Part shown: positions 18,484 to 27,658 of the stretch, one piece after another
Layout: each line of letters starts with the position of its first letter
Numbering within the stretch: the first letter of the stretch is position 1
DNA from: Mycolicibacterium sp. BiH015
GTDB taxonomy: Bacteria > Actinomycetota > Actinomycetes > Mycobacteriales > Mycobacteriaceae
Assembly: GCF_027706845.1 (NCBI RefSeq)
Contig: NZ_JAQGCZ010000019.1
Location: forward strand, 1 to 64,000
DNA: 64,000 bases
Reading direction: 5' to 3'
Notes under the pieces: model-generated
Database searches by the model: none
Told to the model about the DNA's origin: nothing
What the model saw: the letters and a program-made list of their open reading frames with translations, nothing else
Position numbers and translations under genes: made by a program

Positions 18484-19503
18484 ATGCGTCGACCTGGTGT
18501 CAAGTTCGTGGCCTTCGCCTCCGTGATGAGCCTACTCACGGCTTTTTTGGTGTTGATGTTCGCCGATTACCGCGGCGGCGACACCAACTCCTACTCAGCA
18601 GTGTTCGACGACGTCGCGCGCCTCAGTCCGGGCGACTCGGTCCGCGTTGCCGGTGTCCGCGTCGGCACAGTCGCAGACGTCCAGTTGCGCCAGGACAAGT
18701 CTGTCCTGGTGTCCTTCGACGCGGATCGCAAGGTCGTGTTGACGGATGGCACAAGGGCCGAGGTCCGGTACCTCAATCTCGTCGGCGATCGCTACCTCGA
18801 ACTGGTCGATTCACCGGGCTCGACACAGCGCCTCCCGGTGGGTACCCAAATACCCGCTGACCGCACGGCGCCCGCCCTCGACCTCGACCTGCTCCTGGGC
18901 GGACTGCGACCGCTCACCCAGGGACTCGAAGCCGAAGACATCAACGTACTCACTTCGTCTCTACTGCAAGCACTTCAGGGACAGGGCGGTGTCATGGAAT
19001 CGCTGCTGTCCAGAACCTCGACGTTCACCTCGACGCTTGCCGATCACAGCGACGTGATTCAGCAGGTCATCGACAACCTTCGCGCCCTCACCGCTGTCCT
19101 GGCCAAAGACGGTCGCCAGTTCTCAGAAACCATCGAGCGTCTCGACTCTCTCGTCGCCGGCCTTGCCGCCGACCGCGATCCGATCGGCGCGTCGATCGAA
19201 TCGCTGGAAAAAGGCACGGCATCGCTGACCGATCTACTCACCAACGGACGGCCGCCGTTGGCCGACACAGTCGACCAACTGAGTCGCCTCTCGGCGCCTC
19301 TCGACGCTGACAAAGACAAAGTCGATATCGCACTGCAGAAGGCGCCGGGCAACTTCAGAAAGCTGGTCAGACTCGGCGCGTACGGCAGTTGGATCAATTA
19401 CTACCTGTGTGGCATCACCCTGCGCGTGAGCGATTTGCAAGGACAAACCGCAGTATTCCCGTGGGTCAAGAACCAGGGCGCCGGAAGGTGTGCAGACTCC
19501 TGA
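18484..19503 (+). CDS. mceB: MceB-type MCE/MlaD protein
   Basis: 339 residues. A membrane anchor at about 7-27 is followed by an MlaD domain (about 35-115; SPGDSVRVAGVRVGTVADVQ) and long alpha-helices. The C-terminus is YYLCGITLRV ... FPWVKNQGAGRCADS, with two cysteines that may pair. Three bp after mceA; its stop overlaps the mceC start as TGATG. Confidence 0.93.
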   Translation: MRRPGVKFVAFASVMSLLTAFLVLMFADYRGGDTNSYSAVFDDVARLSPGDSVRVAGVRVGTVADVQLRQDKSVLVSFDADRKVVLTDGTRAEVRYLNLVGDRYLELVDSPGSTQRLPVGTQIPADRTAPALDLDLLLGGLRPLTQGLEAEDINVLTSSLLQALQGQGGVMESLLSRTSTFTSTLADHSDVIQQVIDNLRALTAVLAKDGRQFSETIERLDSLVAGLAADRDPIGASIESLEKGTASLTDLLTNGRPPLADTVDQLSRLSAPLDADKDKVDIALQKAPGNFRKLVRLGAYGSWINYYLCGITLRVSDLQGQTAVFPWVKNQGAGRCADS

Positions 19504-20606
19504 TGCTTAAATACAAAGGTAGGCAACTGATCCGAGCCGGTGTCATCGGCATCGTCGTCGTCGCTCTCGTCATTGTGGTCGGCCTGCAACCGGAACGGTT
19601 GCTGTCCCTGGCCACGGACGTGCGCTATCAGGCCCTCTTTGCCGAAGCCGGCGGTTTACAGACCGGGAACGACGTCGTCGTCTCCGGTATCAAAGTCGGC
19701 CATGTCACGAGCGTCGCCCTCGACAGGGATCGGGTCAGAGTCGGCTTCACCGCCGATGCCAGGGTGACCTTCGGTCGCGACTCCACCGCTCACATCCGTA
19801 CGGGTTCTCTGCTCGGTGAGCGGACACTGACAGTGGAATCGATCGGGCCCGGCGTACTGGATCCATCGACAGAGATCCCGTTAACGCGCACCTCATCGCC
19901 CTACTCCCTCAATGACGCAGTCGGCGACCTGTCGACGCAGATCGCCGGAACCAATACCGCCGACGTCAACCAGTCCCTGGACGTCCTGGCCCAAACGCTT
20001 GACCAGATCGCTCCGCAGCTGGGACCCACATTCGAGGGTCTCACCCGAGTGTCGCGGATGCTCAACGAGCGCAACGACGACATCGGCCAGCTGCTGGCGA
20101 ACTCGGCCGATGTCACGCAGGTGCTATCGGACCGGAGCGCGCGGGTGAACTCCCTGATCCTCAACGCCAACGACCTGATGGCAGTGCTCGTGGATCGACG
20201 GATGGCCATTGCCAACCTCCTGGCGAATACATCGGCAGTGTCACAACAGATTTCCGGATTGGTGGACGACAACGAAGCCGAGCTGGCGCCAATGTTGACC
20301 AAACTGAACTCGGTCAACGCCATGCTGCAGAAAAATCGCGACAACATTGCGGCAGCGCTCCCCGGACTGGAGAAGTTTCAGCGTACGCAGGGCGAAACGA
20401 TCGCCTCCGGCGCGTATTACAACGCGTTCGTGGCCAACCTGATCCCCTCGCAGTTCCTCCAACCCTTCCTCGACTACGCCTTCGGGTTCCGAAGGGGAGT
20501 CAACGCCGGCCAGCCACCGGACAACGCCGGTCCCCGCGCAGAGCTTCCGTTCCCAGTCAACGGCATTCCACAACCAGGAGATCTCCCCGATGACGGCAAC
20601 CCGTAG
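19503..20606 (+). CDS. mceC: MceC-type MCE/MlaD protein
   Basis: 367 residues. ATG 19503 is chosen because it overlaps the mceB stop by one base and is followed at once by a basic-hydrophobic anchor (MLKYKGRQLIRAGVIGIVVV). The MlaD domain (about 35-115) contains LQTGNDVVVSGIKVGHV. The helical tunnel region follows, then a short Pro-rich end. It overlaps mceD by 17 nt. Confidence 0.93.
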   Translation: MLKYKGRQLIRAGVIGIVVVALVIVVGLQPERLLSLATDVRYQALFAEAGGLQTGNDVVVSGIKVGHVTSVALDRDRVRVGFTADARVTFGRDSTAHIRTGSLLGERTLTVESIGPGVLDPSTEIPLTRTSSPYSLNDAVGDLSTQIAGTNTADVNQSLDVLAQTLDQIAPQLGPTFEGLTRVSRMLNERNDDIGQLLANSADVTQVLSDRSARVNSLILNANDLMAVLVDRRMAIANLLANTSAVSQQISGLVDDNEAELAPMLTKLNSVNAMLQKNRDNIAAALPGLEKFQRTQGETIASGAYYNAFVANLIPSQFLQPFLDYAFGFRRGVNAGQPPDNAGPRAELPFPVNGIPQPGDLPDDGNP

Positions 20607-21987
20607 ACGCTTGATGGCCGGTGTCGCAGCCATCTTCGTCGTGCTGATGGTTGCGTCCTCGGCCTTTCTGGTCCGGCAGACGTTCTTCGCACCGTCGACG
20701 ATCTATGCGTACTTCTCCTCCGCCACTGCTATCTATCCCGGCGATCAAGTCCGAGTCCTCGGGGTCGAGGTGGGGACGATCTCCTCGATCGAGTCGGAGG
20801 GAACGCAAGCCAAAATCGCCATGAGCGTCGACCGAGGCGTGCCGATACCTGCCGATGCCCGGGCCATCATCGTTGCCCCCAATCTCGTTGCAGCTCGCTA
20901 CATTCAGCTGGCACCGGCCTACGACTCCGACGGCCCGACAATGCCAGACGGTGGTGTCATTCCCCAGGACCGCACGGCTATCCCGGTCGAATGGGACGAG
21001 GTCAAAGAGCAATTGGCGCGGATCTCCGAAGACCTTGGCCCAACCTCGCCCGACGACCAGACCTCGGTAGCGCGCTTCATCGACAGCGCTGCAAATGCCA
21101 TGGACGGTAACGGTGCCAAACTTCGCGAGACGCTCGCTCAGCTGTCCGCGGCGGGTCGAATCTTCGCCGAGGGAAGCGGTGATCTCGTCGATATAGTCAC
21201 CAATCTGCAGCGCTTCGTCTCGGCGTTGAGAGACAGCAACATTCAGATCGTTCAGTTCCAAAACCGCTTCGCGGCACTTTCCTCCGTCGTCAACGACAGC
21301 AGGAGCGACCTCGATACCGCCCTGACCACACTCTCCGGCGCCATCGATGATGCGAGAAGGTTCATTGCGGGAAGCCGCGCTCAGACCAGTGAACAGGTGG
21401 AACGCCTCGCCGACCTCACCAAAGTGCTTGTTGAACAGCGAAAATCGGTTGAGAATATTCTGCACGCAGCGCCCACAGCGCTGGCCAACACCTATAACAT
21501 GTATAACCCGGACGCCGGAACCTTCGTCGGCTCCTTCGTCTTCCAGAACTTCTCGAATCCTGTCCAGTTCCTCTGCTCTGGAATCGGTGCCGTGGAGAAT
21601 GCCACGGCACCAGAGACCGCGCGTTTGTGTGCCGAGTACCTCGGCCCGGCGTTGCGGCTGGCGAACTTCAACTATCTGCCAATCCCCTTCAATCCCCTTC
21701 TCAGCGCGGTCGCCCAACCTCAGAACCTGGTGTACTCGGATCCACGCCTGGCGCCTGGAGGTGGAGGCACCCCGCCAGGGTTGCCTGAGGTTCCCCCTGC
21801 TGTATCGGCGTACACGGGTAGCGGGGACGTGCCGCCTCCTCCGGGGTACGGTCCCCCACCCGGTCCTCCCCCTGCCCCGCCGGCGACTGTCGACACCCTG
21901 ATACTGCCGCACTCTGAACCAGCGGGCGCCGCCGAAGTCCCACTCCCGCCCACGTCCTCGACAGCCCCGGGGGCGCCGACCCCATGA
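20590..21987 (+). CDS. mceD: MceD-type MCE/MlaD protein
   Basis: 465 residues. N-terminal anchor at about 8-28; MlaD domain with YPGDQVRVLGVEVGTISSIE; helical tunnel region; then a Pro/Gly-rich tail of about 80 residues, as is usual for MceD proteins. It overlaps both neighbours (mceC by 17 nt, mceE by the ATGA tetranucleotide), indicating translational coupling. Confidence 0.93.
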   Translation: MTATRRRLMAGVAAIFVVLMVASSAFLVRQTFFAPSTIYAYFSSATAIYPGDQVRVLGVEVGTISSIESEGTQAKIAMSVDRGVPIPADARAIIVAPNLVAARYIQLAPAYDSDGPTMPDGGVIPQDRTAIPVEWDEVKEQLARISEDLGPTSPDDQTSVARFIDSAANAMDGNGAKLRETLAQLSAAGRIFAEGSGDLVDIVTNLQRFVSALRDSNIQIVQFQNRFAALSSVVNDSRSDLDTALTTLSGAIDDARRFIAGSRAQTSEQVERLADLTKVLVEQRKSVENILHAAPTALANTYNMYNPDAGTFVGSFVFQNFSNPVQFLCSGIGAVENATAPETARLCAEYLGPALRLANFNYLPIPFNPLLSAVAQPQNLVYSDPRLAPGGGGTPPGLPEVPPAVSAYTGSGDVPPPPGYGPPPGPPPAPPATVDTLILPHSEPAGAAEVPLPPTSSTAPGAPTP

Positions 21988-23261
21988 GTTCCATGGCTCT
22001 CTGTCGCGCTGCAGTCTGTGCGCTTGTCGTCAGTGTCTCCGGCGGCTGCGCCTTTCAGGGGCTCAATTCCCTGCCACTGCCCGGGACGGTAGGTCGAGAC
22101 GCCGGCGCTGTGACCTACATCGTCGAGATCGCGAATGTCGGTACACTGGAGCCCAATTCACCCGTCCTGATCTCGGACGTGACAGTCGGCAGTGTCGACG
22201 AGCTCGACGTCGACAATTGGCATGCCACAGTGAAAGTGTCTGTCGAGCCCGACGTCGTGGTGCCCGAGAACGCCGTGGCCACCATCGGTCAGACCAGCCT
22301 GCTGGGATCGATGCATTTGGCGCTGAACCCGCCCCTCGGCGAGCCGCCCCGCGGCCGCCTGGCCCCCAACGCGACCCTACCGCTGAACAAGTCGTCGACC
22401 TTTCCGTCGACTGAGCGCACCCTGTCCTCGCTGTCCACCATCGTCAACGGTGGCGGCCTGGGCCAGATCAGTGACATCATCGGCGAATCGAGTGCTGCTC
22501 TGTCCGGACGCGAGGAACAGGTCCGCAATCTGCTCACTCGCTTGGACGAGATCGCCGGTGTGCTCGCAGACCAGCGTGAGGATGTCGTTGTCACCCTGGA
22601 AGAACTGAACAATCTCAGCGGCACTCTGTCGCAGAGTTCGCACGTCATCGACGCGGCGATTCGAAAGATCCCCGCTGCGCTCGACGTCCTGGTGCGCGAA
22701 AGACCGCAGATCACCGCAGCTTTGGACCGACTTCGCACCTTCAGCGACACCGCCACCGGGGTGATCAACGACACGCAGGATGACCTGATCCGGAATCTGC
22801 AGAATCTGGAACCAATCCTGCGTTCAGTTGCTGATCTCGGGCCGGACCTCGCCACGGTGCTCGCCTACCTGACGACGTTCCCTTTCACCCAGAACGTCAT
22901 CGACCGTGGAATGAAGGGCGACTTCATGAATTTGTTCGTGACGTTGGATCTGACGTATCCCCGTATCAAGCGGACGTTGGCACTCGGTACCAGATTCGCC
23001 GAACCTCATGCCCGGTTGGTGCCCGCTCCAGGCGACCCGTGGTTCGAGAACTACACCTACGATCCACTCGGCAGCACAGTCATCCCGCCGGCCCCGGCGG
23101 CGTCGCCGACGCCCTCAACGCAACCCGACCCCGGTGCGGAACCTCCGCCGGGGCTCTCGGGCCCGATCCTGCCGATCGCGCCACCGACTCCATGGCAATC
23201 AGAAAATGCTGCAGCGCCGCAAGATCAGATCTTTGCGGGCCCCTACCCGGGCGCACGCTGA
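21984..23261 (+). CDS. mceE: MceE-type lipoprotein (LprN-like)
   Basis: 425 residues. A lipoprotein signal peptide with lipobox VSGGC (Cys about 22) marks it as the lipid-anchored MCE subunit, always fifth in these operons. The MlaD domain (about 40-115; NSPVLISDVTVGSVDELDV) is followed by helices and a Pro-rich C-terminus. Its stop shares one base with the mceF start. Confidence 0.94.
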   Translation: MSSMALCRAAVCALVVSVSGGCAFQGLNSLPLPGTVGRDAGAVTYIVEIANVGTLEPNSPVLISDVTVGSVDELDVDNWHATVKVSVEPDVVVPENAVATIGQTSLLGSMHLALNPPLGEPPRGRLAPNATLPLNKSSTFPSTERTLSSLSTIVNGGGLGQISDIIGESSAALSGREEQVRNLLTRLDEIAGVLADQREDVVVTLEELNNLSGTLSQSSHVIDAAIRKIPAALDVLVRERPQITAALDRLRTFSDTATGVINDTQDDLIRNLQNLEPILRSVADLGPDLATVLAYLTTFPFTQNVIDRGMKGDFMNLFVTLDLTYPRIKRTLALGTRFAEPHARLVPAPGDPWFENYTYDPLGSTVIPPAPAASPTPSTQPDPGAEPPPGLSGPILPIAPPTPWQSENAAAPQDQIFAGPYPGAR

Positions 23262-24823
23262 TGCTCACCCGTCTGGTCCGGGTCCAGCTGGTCCTGTTCT
23301 CCATCGCGTCGGTTCTGGGCATCACTGCAATGGTGGTCGGCTACATTCAGGCGCCCACGCTCTTGGGAATCGGCCGCTACACGGTGACGATGGAACTTCC
23401 TGAGGGCGGGGGGCTCTATCGCTTCAGCAATGTGACGGTGCGTGGCGTGCAAGTCGGCAAGGTCACAGAGCTGGCGCTGACCCCCGGGGGCCCGCGAGCG
23501 ACGCTCAGTCTGCAGACCTCCCCCAGAGTCCCCGCCGACCTCACCGCCGAGATACGAAGCGTGTCGGCGGTGGGCGAACAGTACGTCGATCTTCGGCCGC
23601 ATACCGACACAGGCCCGTATCTCGGCGAGGGATCGGTCATCCGAGCCGTTGACGTCAATGTTCCGCAGAAGGTTGGGCCGATGCTCGACCAGATGAGTGC
23701 GCTACTGGGCAGCATTCCCAAGGACCGGATTGCCGACCTACTCGACGAGACCTCGCAGGCTCTCGACGGAGCCGACTTCGACCTCGGATCACTCGTCGAC
23801 TCGTCGTCCACGCTCAGTGAGGCACTGAGGGCCAACGGCGAGGCGGCCAGCGCGCTCACCGACGACAGTATCCCGCTGCTCGATGCCCAACGGCAGACAA
23901 CGGATTCCCTGCGTCAGTGGGCGAGCAATCTCGCCGGAATCACCCGCCAGATCGACGAGAACGACGCCGCCGTACAGGACATCCTGGAACTCGGCCCAGG
24001 AGCCGCTGACGAGGCGGCGCGTCTGCTCAGTGATGTCAGACCCACGCTCCCGCTGCTGCTGGCCAATCTGACCACCGTCGGTCAAATCGCCGTGACCTAC
24101 CGGCCGGGCGTCGAGCAACTACTGGTTCTCTTTCCTCCGTATATCGCCGCGCTGCAGGGGTTTGCACTTCCATGGAACAATCCGACCGGCTGGCCTCTCG
24201 GCGACTTCACCGCCACCAGCGGAGATCCGCCCGCCTGCACTGTCGGCTTCTTGCCGCCGTCGCAGTGGCGTTCCCCGGCCGACCTGACCGACATCGACAC
24301 GCCCGACAACCTGTTCTGCAAGCTTCCCCAGGACTCACCGATCGCCGTCCGGGGGGCCCGCAACACCCCCTGTGCCGAAAACCCGGGAAAGCGGGCCCCG
24401 ACGGTTGAAATATGCCGAAGCGACCAGTCGTATCAGCCGTTGGCCCTGCGGCAGCATGCCCTGGGGCCGAACCCGATCGACCCAAGCGCCATTGCCCAGG
24501 GAATCCCGCCGGACGACCGCATTCTGCCGGGGGACGGTCTCTACGGCCCCATCGAGGGCACACCGCCACCGCCTGGCGCTGTGACCTCCCCGCCCGGTTC
24601 GCTGCCGGCGCCTCCCCCGCCGGGCCCATCGATGCCGTCGGCGCAACCCGCAGCTCCACAGACGAACGCGATACCGCAGGCCGCAGCGTCGGGCCCGGTG
24701 GCCTTTGCGCAATACGATCCGGCATCCGGGCGCTACGTGACGCCCGATGGTCAAACTCATGAGCAGTCCGACTTGGTGACTGTCGGGTCTCCGAAAACGT
24801 GGCAAGATCTGATGCCCAACTAG
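23261..24823 (+). CDS. mceF: MceF-type MCE/MlaD protein
   Basis: 520 residues. ATG 23261 overlaps the mceE stop (TGATG) and is followed by an anchor (MLTRLVRVQLVLFSIASVLG), so the much longer open frame upstream is rejected. The MlaD domain contains YRFSNVTVRGVQVGKVTELA. Helices and a Pro-rich region (about 425-485) precede a conserved end (DPASGRYVTPDGQ ... WQDLMPN). Last gene of the operon. Confidence 0.94.
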   Translation: MLTRLVRVQLVLFSIASVLGITAMVVGYIQAPTLLGIGRYTVTMELPEGGGLYRFSNVTVRGVQVGKVTELALTPGGPRATLSLQTSPRVPADLTAEIRSVSAVGEQYVDLRPHTDTGPYLGEGSVIRAVDVNVPQKVGPMLDQMSALLGSIPKDRIADLLDETSQALDGADFDLGSLVDSSSTLSEALRANGEAASALTDDSIPLLDAQRQTTDSLRQWASNLAGITRQIDENDAAVQDILELGPGAADEAARLLSDVRPTLPLLLANLTTVGQIAVTYRPGVEQLLVLFPPYIAALQGFALPWNNPTGWPLGDFTATSGDPPACTVGFLPPSQWRSPADLTDIDTPDNLFCKLPQDSPIAVRGARNTPCAENPGKRAPTVEICRSDQSYQPLALRQHALGPNPIDPSAIAQGIPPDDRILPGDGLYGPIEGTPPPPGAVTSPPGSLPAPPPPGPSMPSAQPAAPQTNAIPQAAASGPVAFAQYDPASGRYVTPDGQTHEQSDLVTVGSPKTWQDLMPN

Positions 24824-24831
24824 GTTGAGGC

Positions 24832-25389
24832 TCAGCTGATCTTGTCCAGTCTGAACGGCATTCGGATGACGAGCGGTTGCCCAACGCCGCACGCACCGGC
24901 GGGCCCAGCCGTCACGTCCTCCCCAGCCAGGACGGGCGAACCCACCACTCGACGCCCTCCTGGGCCGGCCGGTGCGAAGCGAAATAGTTGCCGGCCAGGA
25001 TATGCCGTGCCGTCTGGGCATGGAATCCAGTTCGGGATGTCGCGGCGCACACTCCACATGTTGGCCTGCATGCTGATTTCGGCGTCCCAGCCTTGATCAC
25101 TGTGCACGTGGCCGACGCAACTGTCGGGGTCCGAGCACGACGACGAGATGGTCCAAATGCTGCGTACGACCTGTTCGTCGATGTAGACCTCATTGGTCTT
25201 GGACCAGTTGCCTACGGACACAGCGGCATAGGAACCGTTCAGCGCCAATTCGGGGTTCACGCCGTGGGCGAGCGGAGCGTTCCATGATGCCAGCAGGCAC
25301 ACGCTGATCACCGTCGCTGTCCGGAATCCCTTGCTTGCGGAGCAGCATCGGAGACGGGCATGGAGCCCTCGTGGAGGCCCTATAACCAT
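24832..25389 (-). CDS. Secreted conserved protein next to mce
   Basis: 185 residues. A signal peptide is likely (TATVISVCLLASWNAPLAHG). The mature part has several cysteines and motifs such as LALNGSYAAVSVGNWSKTNE and SDQGWDAEI. It resembles small secreted proteins found beside mce loci in other mycobacteria; the role is unknown, perhaps in substrate capture or envelope handling. Convergent with mceF and divergent from the gene at 25458, with a regulon dyad in that gap. Confidence 0.8.
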   Translation of the reverse strand: MVIGPPRGLHARLRCCSASKGFRTATVISVCLLASWNAPLAHGVNPELALNGSYAAVSVGNWSKTNEVYIDEQVVRSIWTISSSCSDPDSCVGHVHSDQGWDAEISMQANMWSVRRDIPNWIPCPDGTAYPGRQLFRFAPAGPGGRRVVGSPVLAGEDVTAGPAGACGVGQPLVIRMPFRLDKIS

Positions 25390-25395
25390 GGTGGT

Positions 25396-25424
25396 AACGG
25401 TAGAACAGATTGTGCATATTTGTC
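25396..25424. promoter_or_regulatory. Regulon dyad between secreted-protein genes
   Basis: Left arm AACGGTAGAAC, 7-nt spacer, right arm GCATATTTGTC; 14 of 22 arm bases match the reference site at 38290. GAAC, the central C-N7-G and TGT are kept. It sits in the 68-bp divergent gap. Confidence 0.5.
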
Positions 25425-25457
25425 ATACCGATTACCGCATCCGCTAGGCTGATATGC

Positions 25458-25844
25458 ATGCAGTGGCCGGCCACAAGTGTTGCGGTGGTCGTCGCGATAA
25501 TCAGCGCAGCAATTGCCGCCGGTCCCGCAGGAGAGGCGCAAGCGCAGGACTGCAACGACGCCTACTGCACCCCAGGGATCAAAGGGGGGGTCACCCTGGG
25601 TGCGCCGTGCAGCGACACCCAGTACTACGTCTTCGGAACAACCTCATGGGGTCGACTGGTGTTCTGCGGTTCCCCGCGGCGCTACGAACCCCGATACTTC
25701 CGGTCGCTGCCCATGAGGGGCGTCAAAGCGGAGAATTCTCTGTGTCAGGGGCTGGAAAATTCTGTTGCTCAAGGCCTTGACGGCCGCTACCTGTTCTGTC
25801 AGGCGCTTGACGGCCAACCGCTGTGGCGCGCCAAGACCGACTGA
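25458..25844 (+). CDS. Small secreted cysteine-rich protein
   Basis: 128 residues. The start at ATG 25458 places a clear signal peptide at the N-terminus (VAVVVAIISAAIAAG then AQAQD). The mature protein has six cysteines (CNDAYC, PC, FC, LC, FC), suggesting disulfide bonds outside the cell. No known domain. Divergent from the other secreted protein; 63 bp before the next gene. Confidence 0.75.
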   Translation: MQWPATSVAVVVAIISAAIAAGPAGEAQAQDCNDAYCTPGIKGGVTLGAPCSDTQYYVFGTTSWGRLVFCGSPRRYEPRYFRSLPMRGVKAENSLCQGLENSVAQGLDGRYLFCQALDGQPLWRAKTD

Positions 25845-25907
25845 GCGACTCACTTTGGGCAAAGAGCAGTTCGCGGACGGGGTGCGAGAGCTATGACAGG
25901 AGAACCA

Positions 25908-26228
25908 ATGTCTGGAACCGAACCGCCACACCATCGGACGACAGGCGATCGGGAAAAGCTGGATCAAGACGACCACGACCTTCTCACCTTTGGTGAGGTC
26001 GGTGAACGCCTACGCCTAGAGATCAACGCCGCAGCGCATGAGGTTGCTCAACTGGCCGAAACAGGCTCGCCGTCAGAGCTCGAGCGCGCAGAGCTTCGCC
26101 TTCGCGATTTGCGTGCAGCGGCTCGGCGCAACGCGGCGCAACCCATCAACGACGCGAACTTTGAAGACTTCTTCGGCTATCGCGGCAAGGCCCGTCGAAA
26201 CCTGCCCGGGCCAGACGCAACAACATAG
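25908..26228 (+). CDS. Small conserved protein (often misnamed acyl-CoA synthase)
   Basis: 106 residues. ATG 25908 is preferred to 25893 because AGGAG lies about 5-6 nt upstream. Acidic, helical, with DHDLLTFGEVGERLRLEI and a basic end. Similar short proteins recur in mycobacteria near lipid genes, sometimes labelled acyl-CoA synthase without any such domain. Function unknown. Confidence 0.65.
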   Translation: MSGTEPPHHRTTGDREKLDQDDHDLLTFGEVGERLRLEINAAAHEVAQLAETGSPSELERAELRLRDLRAAARRNAAQPINDANFEDFFGYRGKARRNLPGPDATT

Positions 26229-26231
26229 ATA

Positions 26232-26260
26232 AACACATAGTCAGTGTGTGTTTCCCTGTC
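26232..26260. promoter_or_regulatory. Weak regulon dyad upstream of an amidohydrolase
   Basis: Left arm AACACATAGTC, 7-nt spacer, right arm GTTTCCCTGTC; only 11 of 22 arm bases match the reference, but ACA, C-N7-G and TGT are all present. It is 66 bp upstream of the gene at 26326. A separate ACACA-N7-TGTGT dyad overlaps it. Confidence 0.3.
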
Positions 26261-26325
26261 TTCTCCTTTGTTAAGCTGACATTCGGCCGCGGCCCACGGA
26301 CGATTCCAGATTCGAGGAAACCGAC

Positions 26326-27522
26326 ATGCCACTGCAGGACGAGCACCAGATCGTCTCGGTCGACGATCACCTTGTAGAGCACCCCAGAGTCTGGCAGGAC
26401 AGGCTTCCCGCCAAATACCGCGAGTCCGGTCCGCGCATCATCGAACTTGATGGCAAGCACCTGTGGTCCTATGAGGACGTCACCTACCCGACCATCGGAT
26501 TGAATGCCGTCGCGGGTAAACCGAAGCAGGACTGGGGAATGGATCCGGTTCGATACGAGGACATGATCCCCGGCTGCTATGACCCGGTCGCTCGAATCGC
26601 CGACATGGACCTCGACGGCACCCAGGCGGCGTTGTGCTTCCCCTCTTTTCCCGGCTTTGCAGGCGGAACTTTCCAACGCGCGCACGACAAGGAACTCGCC
26701 TTGCTGTGCGTGCAGGCGTGGAACGATTTCTACATCGACGAATGGTGTGCAACGGCGCCTGATCGCTATATTCCCTTGGCACTGCTACCCATCTGGGATA
26801 TCGACGCGTGTGTGGCCGAGGTCGAACGCACTGCGGCGATGGGTGCGCGGACGGTGTCGTTCCCCGACAGCCCCGTGCCGCTGGGCCTTCCGTCATTTCA
26901 CTCCGATCACTGGGATCTCCTGTGGCAGGTGTGCTCGGAGAACAGGATCCCGGTCTCGATGCACTTCGGATCCGGTGGATACGTCCCCGGCTTTTCCTTC
27001 TCGTCAATGGCAAAGTACTCGACACTTGAGGCGGTCAATGGCGAGCGGCCCATGCCCGACTCGCCTTTCGCCGTGGCGATCACCCTCTTCGCGACCAACC
27101 TCATGTGGTCCACCGTTGATCTGCTGTTCTCGGGCAAGCTGCAGAAGTTCCCTGATCTGCAATTCTCACTTGCAGAGGGCGGAATCGGCTGGGTGCCCTA
27201 TATCCTCGAACGCTCGGACTATGTTTGGGAGCGCCACCGCTACTACCAGCCGATCGATTTCGACGTGCGGCCGTCGGAATTGTTTCGCAGGCACTTCTAC
27301 GGCTGCTTCATCGACGACGAACACGGATTGGCGAATCGGCACACGATCGGTGTAGACCGCATCATGCTCGAGACCGACTTCCCGCACTCCGATTCGACCT
27401 GGCCCAATTCGCGCAAGCGCGCCGCCGAGGTTCTCGCCGATGTGCCCGACGACGAATGCTCGATGATCGTGGAGACGAATGCGCGACGGATGCTCAACTT
27501 TCCTCGAACGGTGTCCACTTAG
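26326..27522 (+). CDS. Amidohydrolase-2 family metal-dependent hydrolase
   Basis: 398 residues, a TIM-barrel ACMSD-like amidohydrolase. The N-terminal metal motif is modified to DDHLVEHP (Glu in place of the second His). Other conserved pieces are GCYDPVARIADMDLDGTQAA, MHFGSGG and TDFPHSDSTWPNS, supplying the His and Asp ligands. Such genes recur in mycobacterial catabolic clusters; they may hydrolyse ring-opened or lactone intermediates, but the substrate is unknown. Paralogue of the gene at 56966. GAGGAAA lies upstream of the ATG. Confidence 0.9.
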   Translation: MPLQDEHQIVSVDDHLVEHPRVWQDRLPAKYRESGPRIIELDGKHLWSYEDVTYPTIGLNAVAGKPKQDWGMDPVRYEDMIPGCYDPVARIADMDLDGTQAALCFPSFPGFAGGTFQRAHDKELALLCVQAWNDFYIDEWCATAPDRYIPLALLPIWDIDACVAEVERTAAMGARTVSFPDSPVPLGLPSFHSDHWDLLWQVCSENRIPVSMHFGSGGYVPGFSFSSMAKYSTLEAVNGERPMPDSPFAVAITLFATNLMWSTVDLLFSGKLQKFPDLQFSLAEGGIGWVPYILERSDYVWERHRYYQPIDFDVRPSELFRRHFYGCFIDDEHGLANRHTIGVDRIMLETDFPHSDSTWPNSRKRAAEVLADVPDDECSMIVETNARRMLNFPRTVST

Positions 27523-27658
27523 CGCCACCTCACAACGTGGACACTGCAGCCCCGCGCCAGTTCGGCGGTGTCAAGCAGTTCGGGCTCGGCGCCGAGAACG
27601 GGCTGGCGGCATCGTGGAGTACCTCGACACGGAGACGACGTTCATCGCGTGAGTGAAA

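Noticed and set aside
15578-24823. Assignment to mce4 (cholesterol importer)
   Set aside because: No kst genes or mam4 pair seen beside it, and the mce class cannot be settled by eye; left unclassified.
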